DNA of 64,000 bases from Accumulibacter sp964420975 (GTDB taxonomy: Bacteria > Pseudomonadota > Gammaproteobacteria > Burkholderiales > Rhodocyclaceae). The notes under the pieces were generated by a model that saw only the letters and a program-made list of their open reading frames with translations, did no database searches and was not told where the DNA came from. A program made the position numbers and the translations under genes. The stretch is from assembly GCA_964420975.1 (NCBI GenBank), contig CAYQVH010000020.1:1-64000 (forward strand), given 5' to 3'. This document shows, one piece after another, positions 8,178-16,361 of this stretch. Numbering within the stretch: position 1 is the stretch's first letter; every line of letters begins with the position of its first letter.

Positions 8178-10507
8178 CCGACGTCGGCCGACGCGTGTTC
8201 CTTGCCTGGGGACTGGCGATGCTGGCCGCCGCGACCGTCGCCTGGCATGGCCGTTACTCGGCCGACGTATCCTTTTTCCTGCCGCAGGCACCGACCGCCG
8301 AGCAGCGCTTGCTGGTCGACCAGATCCGCGAAGGGCCCGCGGCACGTCTCCTGATGATTGCCATCGCCGGTGGCAGCGCCGACGAACGGGCAACCCTGTC
8401 GCGCGCCCTGCGTTCCCGATTGGCGGGCCGTCCCGAACTGACGACTCTGAGCAATGGCGACCACGCCCTGGCCGATGCCGACCGCGAGTACCTGTTTCGG
8501 AATCGTTACCTGCTCAGCGCGACCGTTGGCGCCGAGCGTTTTTCCGTCGACGGTTTGCGGGCGGCGATCGGCGAAAGCCTCGACCTGCTGGCGTCGTCCG
8601 CCGGACTGGTCGTCAAACACCTGCTGCCGCAGGACCCGACCGGCGAACTCCTGGGCCTGCTCGGCCGCCTCGACAGCGGCTCGCAGCCGCCACTGCAATC
8701 CGGCGTCTGGGCTTCGCGCGATGGGCAGCGCGCGCTCCTGCTCGCGCAAACCGCTGCCCTCGGCTCCGACATCGACGGCCAGGCGGCCGCGATCGCCGGC
8801 GTCGAAGCCGCCTTTGCCGCCATTCGCGAGGAAACCGGTCTGAGCGGCGCGCGCCTTCAGCTCGCCGGCCCACCGGTCTTTGCCGTACGCGCGCGGGAGA
8901 CCGTGAAACACGAAGTGACCCGCTTGTCGACAATCAGCGCCTTGTGCATCATCGCCCTGCTGTTCGTCGTATATTGCTCGCCGCGCCTGATCACCTTCGG
9001 CCTGTTGCCAGTAATCAGTGGCGCACTCGCCGGCGTCGCCGCCGTCAGCCTGTGCTTCGGAACCGTCTTCGGCGTCACCGTCGGTTTTGGGTCCGCCCTC
9101 ATCGGCGAGGCGATCGATTACTCGATCTACTACTTCGTCCAGTCCGGTGACGCCTCCGCCAACTGGCGGGCCCGCTTCTGGCCGACGATTCGCCTGGGCG
9201 TTCTGACTTCGGTTTGTGGCTTCGCAGTGCTTGTGTTCTCGGGTTTTCCGGGGCTCGCACAGCTCGGCGTTTACGCATTGATCGGCCTCGTTACCGCGGC
9301 CACCGTCACCCGTTTCGTACTCCCGTCGCTGGTCGCGACGCGCAACCTGCCGCTCGGCCACACCCGTCTCGTTGACCGTTGCACATCGCTCGCCGGGCAA
9401 CTTTCCCGCCTGCGCTGGCTGGCGTTCGTTCTCGCGTTCGCCGGCGCGCTGGTCCTGGCGTTCGGCCGCGCCCCCTTGTGGAACAGTGAACTCGCTGCGC
9501 TGAGCATCGCCGACGCCGACGACCTGGCGACCGACGCCGCGCTACGCGCTGACCTCGGCGCCCCGGACTCGCGACTGCTCGTCGTCGTCACCGGTGACGA
9601 TCGTGAAAGCGCCCTGCAAGCGGCGGAGAAGGCCGCGCAAGCCCTTGATCGTCTGCAGGCCGAAGGCATCATCGCCGGCTACGAATCACCCGCCCGCTTC
9701 TTGCCGAGCGCGGCGACGCAGCTCGCCCGCCGCGACAGCCTGCCGACGACGGCCGAGCTGCAGCCGCGCCTGCTGGCAGCGCTCGCCGACCTGCCGTTGA
9801 GCGCCGACAAACTGGCGCCTTTCCGGCGTGACGTCGAATCGGCGCGTACGGCGCCACTGCTGACCCGCGAGGCGATGCACGGGACGACGCTGGCCCTCGC
9901 CGTCGACAGCCTGCTGTGGCCCCACGCCGGCAGCTGGAGTGCGGTGCTTCCCCTGCACCCACCGACCGGTGACAGCGCGCACGGCATTGACGAAGCCGCG
10001 GTACGCGCGGCGCTGACGGGTTCCGGCGCACTCTTCATCGACTTCAAGCGCGAACTCGACCAGCTCTACGCCCATTACTTTGCCGAGGCGCGGACGCTGG
10101 CGTCCGGCGGCTTGGCGGCGATCGTCGTCCTGCTCGCGGTGACGCTACGGTCGCCGCGCCGACTGCTGGCGGTGATGGCGCCGTTGCTGCTCGCGGTGTT
10201 GATCGTCGTCGCCGGCTTCTACCTTGCGGGTGTCCGTCTGCAGTTGCTTCATTTGATTGGTCTGCTGCTGATCGTCGCCGTCGGCTCGAACTACGCGCTG
10301 TTCTTCGATCGCCTCGGCCAGCGGCTGGAGAACGACGGACCGACACTGCTCTCGCTGTTCGTCGCCTGCCTAACGACGGCGATCGGCTTCGGCACTTTGG
10401 CCTTTTCCCGAGTGCCGGTGTTGCAGGCGCTGGGCGCCACCGTCGCCCCCGGCGCCGTCCTCGCCCTGCTTTTCGCGGCGTGCCTGACGCCGGCCAAGCC
10501 ACGGTGA
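8174..10507 (+). CDS. MMPL/RND-family exporter of the aryl polyene lipid
   Basis: This 777-residue RND-superfamily protein has an N-terminal membrane helix, a periplasmic loop of about 210 residues, a block of membrane helices (about residues 250-440), a second periplasmic loop and a C-terminal membrane block (about 640-770). The size and two-fold repeat fit MMPL-type lipid exporters (ApeM-like) rather than a full 1000-residue RND drug pump. It most likely extracts the finished aryl polyene lipid from the inner membrane and passes it to the LolA-like carrier. GTG start overlapping the carrier gene's stop. Confidence 0.88.
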   Translation: MTDVGRRVFLAWGLAMLAAATVAWHGRYSADVSFFLPQAPTAEQRLLVDQIREGPAARLLMIAIAGGSADERATLSRALRSRLAGRPELTTLSNGDHALADADREYLFRNRYLLSATVGAERFSVDGLRAAIGESLDLLASSAGLVVKHLLPQDPTGELLGLLGRLDSGSQPPLQSGVWASRDGQRALLLAQTAALGSDIDGQAAAIAGVEAAFAAIREETGLSGARLQLAGPPVFAVRARETVKHEVTRLSTISALCIIALLFVVYCSPRLITFGLLPVISGALAGVAAVSLCFGTVFGVTVGFGSALIGEAIDYSIYYFVQSGDASANWRARFWPTIRLGVLTSVCGFAVLVFSGFPGLAQLGVYALIGLVTAATVTRFVLPSLVATRNLPLGHTRLVDRCTSLAGQLSRLRWLAFVLAFAGALVLAFGRAPLWNSELAALSIADADDLATDAALRADLGAPDSRLLVVVTGDDRESALQAAEKAAQALDRLQAEGIIAGYESPARFLPSAATQLARRDSLPTTAELQPRLLAALADLPLSADKLAPFRRDVESARTAPLLTREAMHGTTLALAVDSLLWPHAGSWSAVLPLHPPTGDSAHGIDEAAVRAALTGSGALFIDFKRELDQLYAHYFAEARTLASGGLAAIVVLLAVTLRSPRRLLAVMAPLLLAVLIVVAGFYLAGVRLQLLHLIGLLLIVAVGSNYALFFDRLGQRLENDGPTLLSLFVACLTTAIGFGTLAFSRVPVLQALGATVAPGAVLALLFAACLTPAKPR

Positions 10508-11160
10508 GCGCCGGCTTGACACGCGTCGGCAGCGGCCGCAGTGCGCCGCGGCGAATCGTTCTCCTCGCTGGCGCCGCGATGCAGGCGGCTGACTTCATCG
10601 CCACCGGCTTCTTCGCCGCCATCGAGGAACGCCAACTGGCGCTCGACCTCGAGGTGATCGCCTTCGATCTGGCGTCGATCAGCGCGGGCGAGGCGCTGCC
10701 GGCCTTACAGGCAGACGTGCTGGGACCGGCGCGACAGGCCGGCTGTCGCGAGGTCTGGCTCGGCGGAATCTCGCTCGGCGGCCTGCTCGCCCTTTGCCAA
10801 TGCGCCGACCATCCCGACAGCGTCGACGGCCTCTGTCTGCTCGCGCCGTATCCTGGCAGCCGGCTGACGGCACAGGCGATCGCCGCCGCCGGGGGTCTCC
10901 GCCACTGGCGGCCGTCGCCCGATCAACTCGACGACCCCGAGTTCCGCGTCTGGCGCTGGCTGCAAACGCCGCCCGCCGACTTGCCGGTGTTCATTGGCTA
11001 CGGTCGCGACGATCGGTTTGCACCCCGGATACGCGAACTGGCCGCCTGTTTTCCTCCGGCGGCGAGTCACACGCTGCCTGGCGGCCACGAATGGCCCGTC
11101 TGGAATCAGTTGTGGGACCACTTTCTCGATTGCCGGCTACCGCCGGCCGCCAGTTGCTGA
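10504..11160 (+). CDS. Alpha/beta hydrolase in the aryl polyene operon
   Basis: This 218-residue alpha/beta-hydrolase has the nucleophile motif GGISLGG with Ser90, an acid in GRDDRF and the histidine in GGHEWPVW. It could act as a thioesterase or esterase releasing or remodelling the polyene product. No separate hot-dog thioesterase (ApeK type) is seen in the operon, so this may fill that role; that is inference. The GTG at 10504 overlaps the exporter stop by four bases. Confidence 0.75.
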   Translation: MSAGLTRVGSGRSAPRRIVLLAGAAMQAADFIATGFFAAIEERQLALDLEVIAFDLASISAGEALPALQADVLGPARQAGCREVWLGGISLGGLLALCQCADHPDSVDGLCLLAPYPGSRLTAQAIAAAGGLRHWRPSPDQLDDPEFRVWRWLQTPPADLPVFIGYGRDDRFAPRIRELAACFPPAASHTLPGGHEWPVWNQLWDHFLDCRLPPAASC

Positions 11161-11960
11161 TGTCGCGACGCTGGCAGCCTTCACCGGCGATTCGTACCTC
11201 GTTCGCCGTGCATGGCGGTGTCGCGCTCGGGCTCGCCGTAGCGCCGCAGATCTGGCCGTGGGCGCTGGCGGCAGTCGGCGCCAATCATCTGCTGCTCACC
11301 GCCGCCGGACTGCTTCCGCGCAGTACGCTGCTCGGTGCCAATCTCAACCGGCTACCGGCGGCGGCCAGCGCACGCCGTGAAATGGCGCTGACCATCGACG
11401 ACGGACCCGACCCTCTGGTCACACCGCGCGTCCTCGACCTGCTCGACGCCGGCGGCGTGCGCGCCAGTTTCTTCTGCATCGGGCAGCGCGCACGGCAATT
11501 TCCGGCCCTCTGCCGCGAGATCGTCGCCCGCGGGCATTCGGTCGAAAACCACGGCGATTCGCACTCGGCGCTTTTCGCCACCTTCGGCATGCGCCGTATG
11601 CAGGCGGACATCGCCGCCGCGCAAGCGACGCTGGCCGACATCACGGGCGTCGCTCCCCGCTTCTTCCGGCCGACCGCCGGCTTGCGCAATCCGCTGCTCG
11701 ACCCGGTGCTCGATCGCCTCGAACTGCGCCTTGCCTCGTGGACTCACCGCCCCTTCGACACGCGCGACGGCAACCCGGAACGCGTCTATCGTCGCTTGAC
11801 AAGGCACCTGGGCAACGGCGATATTCTGTTGTTGCACGACGGCAACGCAGCCCGCACGGACCGTGGCGAGGCGGTGATCGTCGCCGTCCTGCCGCGCCTG
11901 CTGCAGACCATCGCTGGCGCGCAGTTGCGACCTGTCCCCTTGACCCAAACCCTCGAATGA
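11160..11960 (+). CDS. Polysaccharide deacetylase family protein
   Basis: This 266-residue carbohydrate esterase-4-like protein (NodB domain) has the metal and catalytic motifs TIDDGPD (Asp80, Asp81) and NHGDSH (His131 and His135), plus FRPTAG and LLLHDG. A hydrophobic N-terminal stretch at about residues 12-52 suggests a membrane anchor, with the catalytic domain in the periplasm. It may deacetylate the sugar or lipid head group to which the polyene is attached. Its start overlaps the hydrolase stop by one base (TGATG). Confidence 0.85.
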   Translation: MSRRWQPSPAIRTSFAVHGGVALGLAVAPQIWPWALAAVGANHLLLTAAGLLPRSTLLGANLNRLPAAASARREMALTIDDGPDPLVTPRVLDLLDAGGVRASFFCIGQRARQFPALCREIVARGHSVENHGDSHSALFATFGMRRMQADIAAAQATLADITGVAPRFFRPTAGLRNPLLDPVLDRLELRLASWTHRPFDTRDGNPERVYRRLTRHLGNGDILLLHDGNAARTDRGEAVIVAVLPRLLQTIAGAQLRPVPLTQTLE

Positions 11961-12679
11961 TGTCCGCCTTCCCGTCCCTCCTGGTCGACGAGGCCAGCTG
12001 TCCGTTTCGCGCCAGCGGCCACTTCGCCTACTACTACGCGCGCGGCAAGCTCGCCGGTGACGGCGTCTTTGCCGAACTCCTCAAGCGCGGCGTCTTCCCC
12101 GCCAGCGGCCACTTTCTCGACCTCGGTTGTGGCCAGGGCAGCCTCTTCTCCTGGCTGCTCGCAGCACGGCGACTGTACGAGGCAGGTGACTGGCCATCCG
12201 ACTGGCCGCCACCGCCAAAGCCGCTGAGCCTGCACGGCGTCGAGCTAATGACCAAGGACGTCGAACGTGCCCGACGCGCTTTTGGCGCGTCGCACCCGCT
12301 GGTCGACGTCCGACAAGGCGACATGCGGCATGTGGCGTTTGCTCGGGTCGACGTGGTGATCCTGCTCGATGCCTTGCACTACCTCTCCTACCCGGAACAG
12401 GAGGACGTCCTGCGGCGCATCCGCCTCGCCCTGCCGGCTGGCGGCGTCTTTGTCACCCGAATTGGAGACGCCAGCGCCGGACTCGCCTACCACCTCTGTC
12501 GCTGGCTGGATCATCTGGTCACCTTCGCCCGCGGTCACCGGCTGTCGAAGCTGTACGGCCGCAGCCTCGGACAGTGGACGGCACTGCTCGAAAGCCTGGG
12601 TTTCGCCGTCGCCCACACGCCGATGAGCGGCCGCAAGCCGTTCGCCAACACCTTGCTGGTGTGCCAGGCGACCGCCTGA
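11957..12679 (+). CDS. SAM-dependent methyltransferase of the aryl polyene operon
   Basis: This 240-residue class I methyltransferase has the SAM-binding motif FLDLGCGQGS (about residues 51-60), an acidic residue at the next strand (HGVELM) and a D-x-x-x-L-L-D-A-L-H-Y motif (VDVVILLDALHY). APE pigments are often O- or C-methylated on the aryl ring, and a methyltransferase is a regular cluster member. It overlaps the deacetylase stop by four bases. A gap of 80 bases then separates it from the next ketosynthase. Confidence 0.85.
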   Translation: MMSAFPSLLVDEASCPFRASGHFAYYYARGKLAGDGVFAELLKRGVFPASGHFLDLGCGQGSLFSWLLAARRLYEAGDWPSDWPPPPKPLSLHGVELMTKDVERARRAFGASHPLVDVRQGDMRHVAFARVDVVILLDALHYLSYPEQEDVLRRIRLALPAGGVFVTRIGDASAGLAYHLCRWLDHLVTFARGHRLSKLYGRSLGQWTALLESLGFAVAHTPMSGRKPFANTLLVCQATA

Positions 12680-12759
12680 AGCCAGCCGCCAGCAGAATCC
12701 CCTACTCGCCCGTCTCGCTTTCCCGCTAAACTGCGCCCCTCGTCGCCTGGAGCCTGTCG

Positions 12760-13953
12760 TTGCCCCCGCTTCTCGTTTCCGCCTGCACCCTGAGCTCGTG
12801 CCTGGGGACAGGGCTCGCCGAAACGCTGACTGGTCTGCACGAAGGAGGCAGCGGGCTCGTCCCGTGCACGTTCGAGACGGTTGCCCTCGACACCTGGATC
12901 GGCGAGGTCGCTGGCGTCGACGCGCAGCGCCTGCGACCCGCGTTGTCACTTTACGACTGCCGCAACAACCGCCTGGCGCAGATCGGCCTGGAGAGTGATG
13001 CCTTTGGCGACGCAGTCCGCGCCGCCGCCGAGCGTTACGGGCGAGAGCGCGTCGGCGTCTTTCTCGGCACCAGTACGGCGGGCATCCTGCAGACCGAACT
13101 CGCTTACCGGCGACGCGATCCGGCGAGCGGCGCTCTGCCCGCCGATTTCGCCTACCGCGGCACCCACAATGCCTTCTCGCTGTCCGATTTCGCACGCCGG
13201 CACTTCGCCCTCGAAGGCCCAGCGGTCACGATTTCGACCGCTTGCTCGTCGGGCGCAAAGACCTTTGCCGCCGCCGCCCGGCAGATTGCCTGCGGCACGA
13301 TCGACGCCGCCCTGGTAGGCGGCGTCGACTCGCTGTGCCTGACGACGCTGTACGGCTTCGCTGCGCTCGAACTCACCTCCAGCCGTCCGTGCCGGCCGTT
13401 CGACGCCGCCCGCGACGGGCTGTCGATCGGCGAGGGAGCTGCCTTCGCCCTGCTTGAACGTTTGCCATCGGTCCCGCCAAAGCGTTCGCTCGTCTTGCTC
13501 GGCTACGGCGAATCGAGCGACGCCTACCACATGTCGGCCCCGCACCCGCAGGGGCTGGGCGCACGCCTGGCGATGGCCGCCGCTCTGCGCTCGGCGGCGC
13601 TTACGGCCGCCGACCTGGACTACATCAACCTTCACGGCACGGCGACACCGGCCAACGACGCCGCCGAAGGCCGAGCCGTCAGCGAACTGTTCGGCAACAA
13701 GATTCCTTGCAGTTCGACCAAGGGAGCAACCGGCCATACGCTCGGCGCTGCCGGTGCGATTGAAGCCGTGATCTGCCTGCTCGCCCTGCAACACGATCTG
13801 CTGCCCGGCAGCCCGCATACGGTAACGCCGGATCCGACGCTCGCCCTGAACTACCTGCAGGCGTCGCGCGAGGGTCGCGTCCGGACCGTGCTCAGCAACT
13901 CCTTTGGCTTCGGCGGCAGCAACTGCAGCCTGCTTTTCGCTCGTACACCATGA
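12760..13953 (+). CDS. Beta-ketoacyl-ACP synthase 2, partner of the chain-length factor (ApeO type)
   Basis: This 397-residue ketosynthase has an intact Cys-His-His site: Cys162 in STACSSG, His292 in NLHGTAT and His326 in KGATGHTLGAAGA. Directly after it lies a catalytically dead chain-length-factor protein, the arrangement of the ApeO:ApeC heterodimer that elongates the aryl polyene. The start appears to be TTG at 12760 with GGAG at 12749-12752, a 7-base spacing; no ATG or GTG gives a plausible N-terminus. The use of TTG after an 80-base gap suggests an expression break inside the operon. Confidence 0.9.
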   Translation: MPPLLVSACTLSSCLGTGLAETLTGLHEGGSGLVPCTFETVALDTWIGEVAGVDAQRLRPALSLYDCRNNRLAQIGLESDAFGDAVRAAAERYGRERVGVFLGTSTAGILQTELAYRRRDPASGALPADFAYRGTHNAFSLSDFARRHFALEGPAVTISTACSSGAKTFAAAARQIACGTIDAALVGGVDSLCLTTLYGFAALELTSSRPCRPFDAARDGLSIGEGAAFALLERLPSVPPKRSLVLLGYGESSDAYHMSAPHPQGLGARLAMAAALRSAALTAADLDYINLHGTATPANDAAEGRAVSELFGNKIPCSSTKGATGHTLGAAGAIEAVICLLALQHDLLPGSPHTVTPDPTLALNYLQASREGRVRTVLSNSFGFGGSNCSLLFARTP

Positions 13954-14759
13954 ACACCACGCCTCCGTCCGCCTGGGTCGAGGGCGTCGCCGTTCTCGCC
14001 CCCGGCCTTCCCGACTGGCCAACCACACGCGCCGTACTGCGCGGCGAACAAGCGTACCGCGCCGCACCCTCGATCCTGCCGGCACCGCTCCTGCTGCCGC
14101 CCGCCGAGCGCCGACGCGCGAGTCGCGCCGTCAAGCTGGCCCTCGCGCTGGGCCTCGAAGCCGTCGCCGCAGCCGGCACCGACGCCAGCACGCTGGCCAC
14201 CGTCTTCAGTGCCTCGGGCGCCGACGGCCACAACTGCCACGCCCTCTGCGAGCAGCTGGCGAGCGACGATCGCCGGATCTCGCCGACGCGTTTCCACAAC
14301 TCGGTCCATAACGCCGCCGCCGGCTATTGGGGAGTCGCCACGCGCTCGATGGCACCGTGCCAAGTCCTCGGAGCTTACGACGCGAGTTTCGGCGCCGGCC
14401 TCCTGGAAGCGTTGGCACAAGTCGTCGTCGAACAGCGCCCTGTTCTTTTCGTCGCCTACGACAGCGAGTATCCGGAACCGCTGCATTCGACCCGGCCGCT
14501 ACCCGATTGCGGTGGCACGGCCTTGCTGCTGGCTCCGGCCGGCAGCGAACACTCGCTGGCGAAGATCAGCATCGCCGCCACCAGGAGCGTCGCAGACCGC
14601 ATCGCCGACAGCGCGCTCGAAACGCTGCGCACGGCAATCCCGGCGCTGCGCTGCCTGCCGCTGCTGCAACGGCTGGCAACCCACGAACGCGGACCCACCA
14701 CCGTCTGCCTCGACTACCTGCCGCCGATGCAACTTTGCGTCACGTGCGAGCCGTGCTAG
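13950..14759 (+). CDS. Ketosynthase chain-length factor (ApeC type)
   Basis: This 269-residue ketosynthase-like protein lacks the Cys-His-His catalytic residues and is much shorter than a full ketosynthase. It retains the N-terminal-half fold signatures (FHNSVHNAAAGYWG, GAYDASFGAGLLEAL). Proteins of this kind pair with the preceding ketosynthase in APE systems and set chain length. The start overlaps the ketosynthase stop by four bases. It should be inactive alone. Confidence 0.83.
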   Translation: MNTTPPSAWVEGVAVLAPGLPDWPTTRAVLRGEQAYRAAPSILPAPLLLPPAERRRASRAVKLALALGLEAVAAAGTDASTLATVFSASGADGHNCHALCEQLASDDRRISPTRFHNSVHNAAAGYWGVATRSMAPCQVLGAYDASFGAGLLEALAQVVVEQRPVLFVAYDSEYPEPLHSTRPLPDCGGTALLLAPAGSEHSLAKISIAATRSVADRIADSALETLRTAIPALRCLPLLQRLATHERGPTTVCLDYLPPMQLCVTCEPC

Positions 14760-15205
14760 ACCGCGCCGCGATTGCCGCACGCATCCCGCACCAAGGCGAG
14801 ATGTGCCTGCTCGACGCGGTCGTCGCGTGGACTCCGAGCGCGATCTCCTGCCGCGCGACGAGCCACCGTCACCCGACCAACCCGCTGCGTGCCGAAGGAC
14901 GCCTCGGCGCAGCGAGTGCGGTCGAGTACGCGGCGCAGGCGATGGCCGTGCATGGCGCACTGCTCGTCGGCGGCGGCGAGCGCCCCCGATTCGGCTACCT
15001 CGCCAGTCTGCGTGCGCTGACGCTGCACGTCGCTCGCCTCGACGACCTCGACGGCGAGCTCACGGTCGACGCCGAACGACTCTCCGGCGACGAGCAGCGT
15101 GTCCTCTACCACTTCGCCGTCGGCCACGACGGTCGCTGCCTGGTCGAAGGTCGTGCCGCCGTCATCCTCGACGGCGAGTCGACGGGCCCAAGGCCCAGAC
15201 CGTGA
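14753..15205 (+). CDS. Hot-dog dehydratase subunit (ApeP type)
   Basis: This 150-residue hot-dog protein begins with IPHQGEMCLLDAV, the N-terminal signature of ApeP/FabA-like dehydratases, followed by HPTNPLRAEGRLGAASAVEYAAQAMAVHG. It probably forms a heteromer with the small dehydratase at 6392-6697 and makes the trans double bonds. Two in-frame GTG starts are possible (14744 and 14753); the second overlaps the preceding gene by seven bases, and I have no strong reason to reject the first. Confidence 0.8.
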   Translation: MLDRAAIAARIPHQGEMCLLDAVVAWTPSAISCRATSHRHPTNPLRAEGRLGAASAVEYAAQAMAVHGALLVGGGERPRFGYLASLRALTLHVARLDDLDGELTVDAERLSGDEQRVLYHFAVGHDGRCLVEGRAAVILDGESTGPRPRP

Positions 15206-15921
15206 AGCGCGCGCTCGTCACCGGCGGCAGCGGCGACATTGGTCGCGCGATCTGCCGCCGCCTGGCTGCCGACGGCCACCACGTCGTCGTCCACGCTCAT
15301 CAGCATCGGGCGCGGGCAGAGGCCGTCGTCGCCGAAATCGTCGCCGCGGGCGGCAGCGGCGAAGTGATCGCTTTCGACGTCACCGACCGCGCACAATCCG
15401 CCGACTCACTGGCGGAACTCCTCGCCGACGGAACGATTCAGATTCTGGTCAACAACGCCGGAATCCACGCCGACGCCGTCTTTCCCGGGATGTCCGACGC
15501 GCAATGGGACGACGTCATCGCGGTGAACCTGCACGGCTTCTACAACGTCACCCGACCGCTGATCCTGCCGATGATCCGCAGCCGCTGGGGCCGCGTGATC
15601 AGCGTCTCGTCGCTCGCCGCACTCACCGGCAACCGCGGTCAGGTCAATTACGCGGCGGCCAAGGCCGCGCTGCACGCCGCCAGCAAGTCGCTGGCACTCG
15701 AAGTGGCCAGCCGTGGCGTCACGGTTAACGTCGTCGCGCCGGGAATCATCGCCGGCACCCTGAGCGCCGGGGCCTTCGACGCGACGCAGATCGCCGCCCT
15801 GGTGCCGATGAAGCGCGCCGGGCAACCGGAAGAAGTCGCCGACCTCGTCGCCTTTCTCGCCTCCGAACGGGCAGCGTACCTCTCCGGTCAGGTGATCGCG
15901 ATCAACGGCGGAATGATCTAG
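15202..15921 (+). CDS. 3-oxoacyl-ACP reductase, FabG-like (ApeQ type)
   Basis: This 239-residue short-chain dehydrogenase has the NADPH motif TGGSGDIG at the N-terminus, NNAG at about residues 84-87, and the catalytic tetrad Asn109, Ser137, Tyr150 and Lys154 (YAAAK). It should reduce the 3-keto group after each condensation. GTG start overlapping the dehydratase stop by four bases. It is the last gene of the first APE operon. Confidence 0.92.
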   Translation: MKRALVTGGSGDIGRAICRRLAADGHHVVVHAHQHRARAEAVVAEIVAAGGSGEVIAFDVTDRAQSADSLAELLADGTIQILVNNAGIHADAVFPGMSDAQWDDVIAVNLHGFYNVTRPLILPMIRSRWGRVISVSSLAALTGNRGQVNYAAAKAALHAASKSLALEVASRGVTVNVVAPGIIAGTLSAGAFDATQIAALVPMKRAGQPEEVADLVAFLASERAAYLSGQVIAINGGMI

Positions 15922-16361
15922 CAGCCTGGCAACCCACTGCGGCCACCGCGTCACCTCCTCTTGCTGTTGGCTCATCGGCTCTCGGCAACGACGCCTTGGT
16001 CGACGCGCCGCCCTTGCGCGCCCGCAACAGCCCGTTCACCAACGCCCGCGCTGACCTCGCCAACGAGTGCGCCACCGCCGAAGGGCTGTGCCCACCGTCG
16101 GTCACCGGTTACACTGCCGCCGTCCAAAACTCCGGCGTGTCACTCCGATTCACGCGCTTCGGGTCGAACCTCCACCAGGTCAACTTACCCGGCCTCGTAG
16201 CGTCCGCTTTTTTTGGGTGCCAGCTCTCTGCCACGCAGTCACCCTGACTTTCCAGGGGAAGACTCCTCAACCTCGGCTCGCCTAAACCACGTCTCACCCA
16301 AGATGGGAAACATGAGCCGTTACTCCACTAGAATTCAAGATCCTCGCTCCAGGAGCATGCA
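15922..16361. other. Intergenic gap between the two aryl polyene blocks (440 bases)
   Basis: No convincing gene is present; the open frames here have no family features. A run of eight T lies near 16208-16215 without a good hairpin before it. The gap should hold the end of the first operon and the promoter of the radical SAM gene. A TAGAAT hexamer near 16329 could be a -10 element, but no matching -35 is evident. AGGAG about 7 bases before 16362 is the ribosome binding site of the next gene. Confidence 0.4.

Noticed and set aside
15996..16247. Possible small gene between the APE blocks
   Set aside because: No ribosome binding site, odd composition, and three overlapping frames of similar length suggest chance openness.
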